Shown: piece after piece, positions 35,440 to 46,396 of the stretch | Position numbering within the stretch: position 1 is the first letter of the stretch | Layout of the letters: each line of letters starts with the position of its first letter | DNA from: Antedon mediterranea | Lineage: Eukaryota; Echinodermata; Crinoidea; Comatulida; Antedonidae | Reading direction: 5' to 3' | Assembly (NCBI RefSeq): GCF_964355755.1 | Contig: NC_092674.1 | Coordinates: 21,170,001-21,234,000, forward strand | Length of the DNA: 64,000 bases | The notes under the pieces: generated by a model | What the model was told of the DNA's origin: nothing | The model's input: the letters and a program-made list of their open reading frames with translations, nothing else | Database searches by the model: none | Program-made: the position numbers and the translations under genes

Positions 35440-36245
35440 AGTCAATCAGTGCCCACAGAAAACCCGGATGCAGAAGCACATGACAATCTTGCCTTAATAC
35501 AGCTACAGCATTTCAGTCCTTGACACTGCCTATCGCCTTCTTTGCAGTTGCAGCATATTCCTTTTAAAAGAGCATCTGGTGCGATACTCCATGTATCATT
35601 TTCAACCTTAGATTTCCGTTACTACTATCTAGATCCCATCTTCTTTCCAACAGACTCAAGAACGTATGGGTTCAGATGTTTCCGAAGTACAACTTGTAGA
35701 TGAACCCGAAAAAAGTGCTGTGTAGCTGCATTTTCTGTTGTTGGTGGTAGACGGTCAAGTCAAGTCAAGTCAATTTCACCCTTTGCTGCTTGGTTTTGAA
35801 ACTTTTCATAACGAGCCTTTTCAAGAAGGGTCTTTTTGCTTCCATATGTAACCTGCATTGCTATTAACCCTGCTGTTTGAATGGTGTCGACTGCATATTT
35901 GTAAATGTAGTGTAGACAGTATTGGGAAACTTGCATTTATAGATTGCACATTTGGTGTGGCCATAAATGCAAGAAACCGTGTCGTTTACTGACCAACCAT
36001 ACTTAAACAGAAACTCTTTCTTGTCACCTATAACTATTTAAGATATATCATAGAGGCCATCAGCTTCTCCGTAATCTTCTGCTTGATACACACATATATT
36101 GTGATGCATAAGCTCAGTAGTTATCATCTTGATTAGTCAAGATTTTTTTTTTTATTTGCTAGAAAGACCTCACTGTCGCAAGAAATGATCAATTCTGGTG
36201 TTATTGGTAGTGTCTGCGAAACCTGTTTAGCTCTGCCATTATTTT
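35440..36245 (-). pseudogene. decayed gene of an unnamed Cys-rich-tail family
   Basis: Minus-strand pieces in different frames: AGLIAMQVTYGSKKTLLEKA, LPPTTENAATQHFFRVHLQV, then APDALLKGICCNCKEGDRQC and CCSCIKARLSCAS. An LPPT...QHFFRV block followed by a Cys-rich tail is a layout I associate with uncharacterised, repeated genes in marine invertebrate genomes. Stops and frameshifts show it is broken. The function is unknown; I make no assignment. Confidence 0.55.
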
Positions 36246-36284
36246 GGTTAATATATGATATGGTTACTAAATAGATTATTAAAA

Positions 36285-37607
36285 CAAGATGGTACGCTCA
36301 CTTCGCTCGCGTACCATAGGTCGTGCCCACAGATGGTTCTCGAATACACAGTAATTTCAGGGTAACAAAACTGGCGATTTCAAATGTACGTTCCGCACGA
36401 CTATAATACTATAATTGTCGTATACAGAAACGAATAAATAGACACGATGATTTATGTAGTCAACTAAAATTAGCACCCTGGGAATTACTTCCGAAGGAGG
36501 AACTTATCACAAAATGAGTCAACATTTTTGATTTGGACTCATTTAAAGAAACCCAATTTGTGTTTTGTATGTAACATTAGGGTTGAGGGATGGGAAAGCG
36601 GATAGGTAGAAAGAGGAACAATTTTTAAATATATTCTTTATCCACTCAGTAACGAAAGATTTTTTTCATGTTTTATACGCCTATAAATAATATACCTCTA
36701 AATACAGTAAAACATTTGCGATTTAATACTTTGTTAAAACTGTCACTGTCATAATCGATTGAAATATTAAAGTACATGTCACGATACACCACTACGACGT
36801 TTATATTGTTGGTAATTATTAATTAATACAAACGTTGAGAAGGAACTGTCAGTATAAAGTTTATGTGTATATAATAATGTGTTTATATATCTAACAGTAT
36901 AGCCTATCCACAATCTCAGTAATAACGTTTATTTGTATATATTTATATATTACATCCAACAGTACGAACATTCACAGTAAGAAATGTTCGATTCAAATGA
37001 GGACCAAAAATAGTTAATAGGTATTTACAGTATTGCTCAAGTTTATTCTCAAAGGGCCCATATATTTACCTACCGTATGTGTTAAACCAAGGGCTCATAA
37101 ATCTACCTACTTGTGTTAAACCAAACTCTGGCAGACCGAGAGATTGGGATGTTCCATTCATCGCAAATCAATACATTTGTATAATCGTATATTAAATCTA
37201 TCAAAATAGTATTTTTTTAAGAAAATCGGCCTGTCTTCAACATTATGATGCTGTACTCTAGCTGTTCAACCAATTTTCAGCTATTAAAAACAATTATCGT
37301 AGGAGGAGATATGAAAATGCGAAGCCTCCTCGCATTTTTGTGGCGGGTATTTTTCAAGATGGACATCCATTAGACAGTGTATACCACGATCGGAAAACAC
37401 CCCTATTTGGGGCAAATCGTTGAACCTAAATTCATTTTAATCGTCAATAACTAATTATCTAACTTAATTTAATTAGTAAACAGGGTTACATCAGGTGGTT
37501 AAAATCAGTACCGAAAGTACGAACCAACTTTATATACCATCGAGTAAAAATTCTAGATGTAAGGCGCGATTTACCGAATTTTGCCCTTACGTAAATGTAT
37601 ATATAGA
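36285..37607 (-). mobile_element. non-autonomous Helitron, copy 2
   Basis: Minus strand: host A, then TCTATATATACATTTACG at the 5' end (37607); 3' hairpin GGTACGCGAGCG...GCGTACC followed by CTTG (CTAG in the other copies) and host T at 36284. It matches copies 1, 3 and 4 throughout. Non-coding. Confidence 0.8.
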
Positions 37608-38683
37608 TGTGTAGTACTACCAATCAAACCAGCTATACCTCTTAACATTACTACTTTTTAACAGCAGAGAGTTCGTCTTAACAGTAATTATTGTGTGAAA
37701 CCATATGTGTTCTCATTGAGTGGGGAGTGGTCTATCATACGGTTTGCCTATTAATCTATTGCGTACCCTATTTTTTCACATGCCCACAATTCTATTTTGT
37801 TATAATGTGCTATGCCTATAAAACACAAACGAAACTGAAGGTACGCAAACAGGAATACTGCTATATGTAGCTTAAGTCAGAAAAGCTTTATAAAATAACA
37901 TTTCATTTCATTTCAAGCGAAATTAAGACGATAAAGCCGCCAAGCCTTTGTACTATCAGATGACTTACCAACCTTCTTGTACAGAAATCAAATCAGCAGC
38001 AAGCTTACTCATGAAAATGATGCCATAACAATCATTCGAGTTTATAAAAGTACCCCCAGTTCAGACTTGCCCCAAGTCTGTATATATTTCGAGGCTTTTC
38101 GGTGATTGTCTGAACCTGAAATCGGGCCTGAAATACATACTTGTAAGGACGCGTATAAAAATCGATTTGCAGACCGCAAACATCAGATAAGAATGACATA
38201 GATTAACATATACCATATTTGGCTAAATGAGGCGAGCCGCGAGTATTGATTTCGAATCAACCAATGATTAAACGGATGGTTTCAAAAAGAGTACTTTCGA
38301 TCAAGTCGAGTAAGACTTTTAAACTGAAACAAGAATTGTCGAAGTATATATTGTGAAAGGTATTATAAAAGTGGTTGTGTTGTTTGATACAATAACAAGT
38401 CAAGACCCACCCGCCTACGGTTGTACTCCTATGAACGAACCGGCAACTAAAACGTCAATCTAGACACTATTTATACATGCCACCGCCGGTGTAAGATTTA
38501 AATGTGTCCGGTGTTTGAAAGTGTCCACTGGACAATTTTCAGCATTGAATAGTGTAATACTAGCTGTTGAAAATGGCTGCAACCACCCGGGCAGCTTTCA
38601 TCGATAAAAAAGTAGGACCATCGACATCGACATCATATTAAACCTGTAAAAACTAGGGCACTGGACGTTCACCAACTCCCGTT
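37608..38683. other. no feature seen
   Basis: Mixed-composition DNA with no recognisable exon, repeat or RNA gene. Confidence 0.35.
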
Positions 38684-38952
38684 ATAGACCGGGCGCCCGG
38701 AAGATTTATTCATGTGAAAAGATAAAAAAGGTTTGATGATGTAGTTAGGTGCGTATTAGGGCGAGATGCAATATTCGACATTGCTGCCGGGTCACAGCCT
38801 GTACATGGGGCCTGTGGGGATCATAACATAGGGGTGTAAAAATGCATTTATTCATGTGAAGCGATACAAGGATAAACTTTGTTGGATATCATTCGCAGTG
38901 GGCTACTAATGATTACATCACCAATGACAGCAACTTTATCCTGTACATAAGC

Positions 38953-39138
38953 TCAGACAGCAGCCCTAAAGGTCCGCAGTTTTCCCCCTATTCGGCTATA
39001 TACTCGGTGCGTATGTCGTCTTATGGCGTTCAGCTGAGTTAGAAATACGTGAAACGGACTCGGACTGACAATAAATACACAGTAGAATGCTAAAACAATA
39101 AATAAAGAGAGCAGTTGTTTCCTGTACCAAATCATCAA
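38953..39138 (-). other. signal-anchor open frame, left arm of foldback 2
   Basis: 61 codons beginning MMIWYRKQLLSLFIVLAFYC, a short basic N-terminus and a hydrophobic segment typical of a type II membrane or secreted protein. Nearly the same frame lies in the right arm. It could be a captured first exon of a host gene or a chance frame of the element. Confidence 0.4.
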
Positions 39139-42025
39139 ACATCACACTCTTAGGAACTTGCCCAAAATGGGTTTATCCATGAAGTATGAATCATTTTTGA
39201 AAAAAAAATTTTTTTTTTTCACTTTATCCGGTACACAGCAGCTCAAATGCCCGAGGCTCCATTCGATCAACAATGTCGATAATACAAACACATTCACGAT
39301 AACGAGTGACTTTTATTTTATAATTGAAATATATCTTTATTTTGGAATAATAAATAACACCAACAAAAACACTTAAAATAACCAACAGCAGATTTGTATT
39401 TTAGGGTAAAATTTTGAACAATCAATATTATATCAAAATCATTATTTCGATCAAAATAATATAATTTAAGAATATTTTTCAGATAAACTAAATAATTACA
39501 CTCATAATGATCGACACCGGTACCGATTTATTGTGCATTATTATTATAACTCGATTTAAATATTGTTTTAATTACACACTAGACACTAGTGATATGTCTA
39601 TGAAAAAGGGCAACGAAATCTAAATTTGCAACATTTTTTAACATAACATAATATAATAGTAAAGTAAATAATAGTTCGAATTCTACATAATCACTTAGAG
39701 AATTGGTAAGGTATAGATTAGACTATCGATTGCACACTATTACTGTATTTTTAACTCAATTAAATAAAAAAAAAGTAACCGTTTTCATGTGAATTAGACT
39801 GATAAAAACCAACAAAAAACTTAATCTGCCAACATTTTAAACATCGTTACTTGTCCATAATGGATCAACTACTGTATCGATTACTGCACATTGTTTTACT
39901 TTAACTGAACCAAAGAAAAATTTGTAATTGTTACTGTACTAACATTAGACAGTGATATCTGATAAAAGGCAATATTAATAATACTGACCAAATTAAATAT
40001 CGTTACTTATCCACAATGGATCGACTACTGTATTGATTATTGCACATTATTTTACTATAACTGCCCAAGTAAAATTTAAAATTGTTACTGTACTAACATT
40101 AGACAGTGATATCTGATAAAATGCAACATACTCTGGACCAAATTAAATATCGTTACTTATCCATAATGGATCGACTACTGTATTGATTACTGCACATTAT
40201 TTTACTATAATCAAATTTATAAATGACGCTGTCACAAATCATGTAAAAAGAAATCCAATAGCCCTTATTGGTTTTATTATATCGTGTATTCTGTTCAGCT
40301 AGTAATGGAATATGAGGAATGTACAATATTCAGTTATTTAATTCATACAGCCAGTAACCTGGATGTCTTTGCTCAATGCTTTTACAGTGTGTCGGTAGTT
40401 ACACTGAATGTAAAATATTCGACCTGGGTTCAGTTAGAGAAAAATAATGTGCAATAATCAATACAGTAGTCGATCCACTGTGGATAAGTAACGATATTTA
40501 ATTTGATCCAGTATTATTAATGTTGCCTTTTATCAGATATCACTGTATAATGTTAGTACAGTAACAATTTTAAATTTGACTTCGGCAGTTATAGTAAAAT
40601 AATGTGCAATAATCAATACAGTAGTCGATCCATTATGGATAAGTAACGATATTTAATTTGGTCCTGAGTATGTTGCCTTTTATCAGATATCACTGTCTAA
40701 TGTTAGTACAGTAACAATTTTAAATTTGACTTCGGCAGTTATAGTAAAATAATGTGCAATAATCAATACAGTAGTCGATCCATTGTGGATAAGTAACGAT
40801 ATTTAATTTGGTCCTGAGTATGTTGCATTTTATCAGATATCACTGTCTAATGTTAGCACAGTAACAATTTTAAATTTGACATGGGCAGTTATAGTAAAAT
40901 AATGTGCAATAATCAATACAGTGGTCGATCCATTGTGGATAAGTAACGATATTTAATTTGGTTCAGTATTATTAATATTAATTAATGTTGCCTTTTATCA
41001 GATATCACTGTCTAATGTTAGTACAGTAACAATTAAAAGTTTGACTTTGGTTCAGTTAAAGTAAAACAATGTGCAGTAATCGATACAGTAGTCGATCCAT
41101 TATGGACAAGTAACGATGTTTAAAATGTTGGCAAATTAAGTTTTTTGTTGGTTTTTATCAGTCTAATTAAAATGAAAACGGTTACTTGTTTTTATTTAAA
41201 TTGAGTTAAAAATACAATAAAAGTGTGCAATCGATAGTCTAATCTATACATTACCAATTCTCTAAGTGATTATGTTGAATTCGAACTATTATTTACTTTA
41301 CTATTATGTTATGTTAAAAAATGTTGCAAATTTAGATTTCGTTGCCTTTTTTCATATAGACATATCACTAGTGTCTAGTGTGTAATTAAAACAATATTTA
41401 AATCGAGTTATAATAACAATGAACAATAAATCGGTACCGGTGTCGATCATTATGAGTGTAATTATTTAGTTTATCTGAAAAATATTCTTAAATTATATTA
41501 TTTTGATCGAAATAATGATTTTGATATAATATTGATTGTTCAAAATTTTACCCTAAAATACAAATCTGCTGTTGGTTATTTTTTTAAGTGTTTTGTTGGT
41601 GTTATTTATTATTCCAAAATAAAGATATATTTCAATTATAAAATAAAAGTCACTCGTTATCGTGAACATTGTCGATCACGAATGGAGCCTCGGGCATTTG
41701 AGCTGCTGTGTACCGGATAAAGTGAAAAAAAAAATTTTTTTTTCAAAAATGATTCATACTTCATGGATAAACCCATTTTGGGCGAGTTCGTAAGAGTTTG
41801 ATGTTTGATGATTTGGTACAGAAAACAACTGCTCTCTTCAATTATAAAATAAAAGTCACTCGTTATCGTGAATGTGTTTGTATTATCGACATTGTTGATC
41901 GAATGGAGCCTCGGGCATTTGAGCTGCTGTGTACCGGATAAAGTGAAGAAAAAACCATTTTTTTCAAAAATGATTCATACTTCATGGATAAACCCATTTT
42001 GGGCAAGTTCCTAAGAGTTTGATGT

Positions 42026-42337
42026 TTGATGATTTGGTACAGGAAACAACTGCTCTCTTTATTTATTGTTTTAGCATTCTACTGTGTATTTATTGTCAGT
42101 CCGAGTCCGTATCACGTATTTCTAACTCAGCTGAACGCCATAAGACGACATACGCGCCGAGTATATAGCCGAATAAGGGAAAACTGCGGACCTTTAGGGC
42201 TGCTGTCTGAGCTTATGTACAGGATAAAGTTGCTGTCATTGGTGTTTTTGTCATCCCCAATATGTACTTCTGCCATTAAAAAAAGATTCAACCTTGTATC
42301 GCTTCACATGAATAAACCCATTTGGGCGTGGCCCTAA
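42026..42337 (+). other. signal-anchor open frame, right arm of foldback 2
   Basis: 103 codons; the first 50 match the left-arm frame with a few changes (HVFLTQLNAIRRHT is conserved, PFH/PYH differ). After that the two frames diverge through small indels. No downstream domain is present. Confidence 0.4.
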
Positions 42338-42620
42338 AATGTTGCTGTTTGGCGCCCCGTACAGGATAAAGTTGCTGTCATTGGTGATGTAATCATTAGT
42401 AGCCCACTGCGAATGATATCCAAAAAAGTTTATCCTTGTATCGCTTCAAATGAATAAATGCATTTTAACCCCCTATGTTATGATCCCCACAGGCCCCATG
42501 TACAGGCTGTGACCCGACAGCAATGTCGAATATTGCATCTCGACCTAACACGCACCTAACTACATCATCAAACCTTTTGTATCTTTTCACATGAATAAAT
42601 CTTCCTTGCGCCCGGTCTAT

Positions 42621-43610
42621 TTAGGGTAATTATAATTCCTTAGAATACCAACTTGAATCGCAAAATATCAAGTCAATTGAAATAAATATTACTATTATTA
42701 TATCTGGAGACATATAGTCTAATCAAATTAAATTGTTTGTTTTTGATTGAGTATATACAACCTGTTGTCAATTTGAAGTAAATCGACAACTTGAAGAAAT
42801 ATATAGCCTACTGTATTATTATTTCGAGGGAATGAATATCACTAAATCATATAGGCCTAGGGCCTACCTATTTCGTTCTCTCGAAATATTATTTCATTCG
42901 AATTCGAATTACTACTTCGCGAGAGAACGAAATAATTTCCCTCGAAATTATTTCGTTCTAGTCGAGTCTCGAAGTAGTAATTCGTTTTTTATATTATTCA
43001 GTTCATTGAAATCTTATTTTGTTCTCCCTAAATATATTTGTTCCCTCAAAATATTTTTCAATTCTCAAAATATTATTTTGTAATATTCATAATACTGTTA
43101 CTAATTTAATAATATTAACTGATAACATAAGTTCTGTAAACAAGTAAGTTCGTCATTGTTAAAGTCAGTTCTTTTTCATTATATTTTTTTTCACAGATGC
43201 CTGATGTTTGTTTTTATTTAATAAAACATTGAATTGGTTAGTCACAATATTTTTTTTGTTTCTAGAGACTTTACATTATTTATCTATTTATCTTAAATAC
43301 ATTTGAAAAATATTGTTGATGCATATTACCAAAAAATATTTATTTTTTATATTTTATATGGCAAAATAAAACACCTAATTGCGCATCATAAATATTCGTT
43401 CACTCAATGGTATTTCGGTTTTTTTGTTTTTTTCGAATATTATTTCGTTTCCAATACAAACAGTCCAATACCGTTATACATCAAATTCATAGAATAATGG
43501 CTTATATTGAAATCAAGCGTTTAAAACGTCTTTGCCACAATAAAATGTCTGTACATGCAGCTGAGTTTAAAAAATCGCGGTTGTATTTTTGTTTAATATG
43601 GACATATAAA
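42621..43610. repeat. AT-rich spacer with palindromic TTCGTTCTCTCGAAAT repeats at 42830-43085
   Basis: Alternating inverted words (TCGAAATTATTTCGTTC, GCGAGAGAACGAAAT) make a degenerate palindromic array. Open frames in this stretch are Phe/Ser-rich by-products. Confidence 0.5.
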
Positions 43611-43619
43611 CATAGAAAC

Positions 43620-44610
43620 CTCCAGCTAATACCAGAAATACCAACAGCTTATGTATCAATTTTTAAAATCAACACCAGCTAATTTAGAACGGTCAGCAGA
43701 TAATGTAGTAACGAAAATTGTCTCACAGCTAATGTTGAAAATATTGTATAATTTAAAAACCTGTCTACATCATGTGAAAATGCATTTCTTTACTTACCGC
43801 TAGCTATCCATCTATCCACGTCTCGTAAGTGACCAACCAACAACCACTTCTAGTAAGTAACCACCTCTATTGAACGACCACCGTCTTTGATAATCGACCA
43901 CCGTCTCTTAACGACCACACCACTCGAGGACGAGGTATTTTATTTTAAAGGACCACCACCTCGGCTTCTCATAATCAACCTCATGATGGACTACCTCTCT
44001 TAACGACCACGCCTAAAGTGTCGACCTCTCTAAAAAAAAATGTCCACCTCTCCAAGAGACCACTTCTCATAATCGACTACCATCCGTAACGACCACCTTT
44101 CGCAAATTACCACCTCTATTGAGGTGGTCACGTCTACGAGCGGTGGTAGTTTATGAAAAGCAGTCCCTTATGAGAGGAGGTTACCCCTTCAGGAAGTTGT
44201 CCATTGTGAGAAGCGGTCCCTTAACAGAGGTAGTCCCTTTTAAATATTAAAGGTGGTCGCTAACAAGGGTGGTTGCTTACGATCAGAGTGCTACGTTTTG
44301 AAAGCCGATCACTTACGAGAGGTGGATAGACTGACGGCTAAGTAGAGAAATACATTTGCACATGATTTAGACATTTAGGTTTGTAAAATATATAATATTT
44401 TATTAGCTGGTGATATTAACTACATTAGCTGTGAGGCAATTTTCGTTACTACGTTACCTGTTGAGTTGTACATTAGCTAATGTTTATTTAATAAATAACT
44501 GTTGGTGTTTCTACATTAGCTAGTTCTAGGTTTTACTACATGGGTGGATTTGACTTTGTTTCGACAACATTTGCTGGCGTTTTCTACACTAGCGGTTTTG
44601 AACAGGGACT
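43620..44610. mobile_element. foldback element 3 (GACCACCTCT array family)
   Basis: Left half (43630-44120) has ACCAACAGCTTATG, CACAGCTAATGT and then about fifteen degenerate units like GACCACCTCTCGTAAG; right half (44125-44600) holds the reverse complements ending GAGAGGTGGATAGACTG, ACATTAGCTGTGAGGC and TAACTGTTGGTG. Non-coding. The same family makes the host element of the intron-1 nest at 51310-60420. Confidence 0.75.
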
Positions 44611-44930
44611 ACTGTATTAGTGTAAAGGGAATGCCACAAGTTGTATTTTTTTTTTCATTTATCTTTTTGTGTACTGAAGTGGCAGCATAATCAGTATTTA
44701 TTTTTACCAGATGTCCAGCAAGGGTAATGTCCCATAACTCAGGCCACAATTGTCAGGTCAACCTCTAAACAGCGGCTCTCGGGAGATATTAATTAGTCGT
44801 GTTAACTGTCATCTGTTATTTTTCAGGAGAAGGGGTGCGAACTTGCTCAGGGTTAGCCATATCTCAAATTAGGATTACGCTTACCATGAATATGATTTCA
44901 TTACAAGAATTATATACCACAATATTAGTT
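44611..44930. other. spacer between two foldback elements
   Basis: No recognisable gene or repeat. Confidence 0.35.
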
Positions 44931-45247
44931 CATGGGCTGAAGGGGGTTACCGTGTACCCCCCCCCCCCCCCCACAGTTAAACTTCTTTGGTATCATTTTC
45001 TTCCCACGGACATATAGAGTGAAAAAATCGATGTTAAGAAGAAAAATATAGGGATGCATTGTATGTACTTGCGTCATTTGTAATGATAATCAGTGTTTTA
45101 TCTTCAAATATTTTTTGGGGTAGGGGGTAACATCTATCCTAATAACCCAAGAATCCAACATCTAATTAGTATTATCTTAGTAACATTGTGTAGCATACAT
45201 CTTTTAAAATCTTTTAAAATTTAAATAAGATTAATCGGAAGATTATT

Positions 45248-45282
45248 AAGGTCAGTAGAGGTCAAAAGGTCATTGACCTTTT
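45248..45282. promoter_or_regulatory. cluster of AGGTCA half-sites (DR4-DR2-IR1 layout)
   Basis: AGGTCA, four bases, AGGTCA, two bases, AGGTCA, one base, TGACCT. These match the spacings recognised by nuclear receptors. Related clusters lie at 45621-45653, 45993-46025, 47246-47279, 47617-47648 and 47990-48023, with a partial one at 48360-48376. Binding is only inferred. Confidence 0.3.
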
Positions 45283-46128
45283 ACAAAAATGCACATTTTT
45301 GCCAAAATATAGATAAATTTCAACATAGTATCTACAATTTTCAATATTTTTTATCTTAATTGTGTTTTACTTGTGCTTACTGACATATTGAATAAGAAAA
45401 TATATGTTAACAAGATAAAAATTGCAGTTCATTATATACAAATTGTTATTTTTTATTGTTAAAAATTTCAATAAAAATACATTGTTTGGGGTAGGGTGTA
45501 ACATTAATAGCAATAACCCAAGAATCAAACATCTAATTAGTATGATCTTGGTGTCGTTGTGTAGCATTCGTGTTTTTTTAATCATATAGAATTTTAATAA
45601 AATTAATTGAACCATGTTTAAGGTCAGTAGAGGTAAAAAAGGTCACTGACCTTTTGCAAAATTGCAAGTATTTGCTATAATGAGATACATTTCAATATAA
45701 AATCTCCAATTTTTTCAATACTTTTTATTTTAATTGTGTTTTACTTGTGTTTACTGACATTGAATAACAAAATGTGTGTTAACATGAAAAAAATTGCAGT
45801 GCATTAATACCATTGTCATGTAATGTTATTATTCTTCAAAATTGCAATAAAAAGACATTTTTTGGGGTAGGGGGTAGCATTAATCCCAATAACCCAAGGA
45901 TCAAACATCTAATTAGTATGATCTTGGTATCGATGTGTAGCATATATTTTTTTAATCATGTAGAATTTAAATGAAATTAATCGAACGATACTAAGGTCAG
46001 TAGAGGTCATAAGGTCACTGACCTTTTGCGAAAATGTAATTTTTTGGCAAAATGAGATATATTTCAAAATCAGATCTCCAATTCTCGATATTTTTTTATT
46101 TGAATTGTCTTTTACTTGTGCTTACTAA

Positions 46129-46396
46129 AGCCTGGTTTCAATAAAATCGCTACACGACAGAGCGTAGCGATTCTATGGAAACGCTAGAATTTATCAGGGA
46201 TCTAGTACCCGAGCGCTAAATATTCTTTGGTAGGCGTATACGATTCATCGCCGACACAATCGGCAAAGTTGAACATGTTTGAACTTTGCCGATTTGACTG
46301 CGATGAATCGGGGAGCTTTCCCGATTGCGTCGGCGACATCTGCGCGTGTAGCGATTTTAATGGAAACGCTGTAGCGATTTTAATGGAAACCAGGCT
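46129..46396. mobile_element. complete MITE (Harbinger-like), 268 bp
   Basis: Terminal inverted repeats AGCCTGGTTTC and GAAACCAGGCT with TAA duplicated on both sides (46126-46128, 46397-46399). Inside are inverted TCGCTACAC... and CGATTCATCGCCGACACAAT-type palindromes. The two short frames on opposite strands are artefacts of the palindrome. Removing it restores the foldback repeat unit. Confidence 0.85.

Larger units (their letters stand above)
38684..42620. mobile_element. foldback element 2 (3.9 kb) with 150-bp repeats and a signal-anchor frame in each arm
   Basis: The ends ATAGACCGGGCGC (left) and GCGCCCGGTCTAT (right) are inverted; the two halves are reverse complements over most of their length around a spacer at about 40215-40440. 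Inner parts of the arms are tandem units of about 150 bp (starts near 40591, 40741, 40891; CAGTAGTCGATCCAT, TATCAGATATCACTG). The right arm has an extra duplication of about 203 bp (41636 and 41839). It encodes no transposase; the only notable frame is the one listed at 42026 and 39138. Confidence 0.85.
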
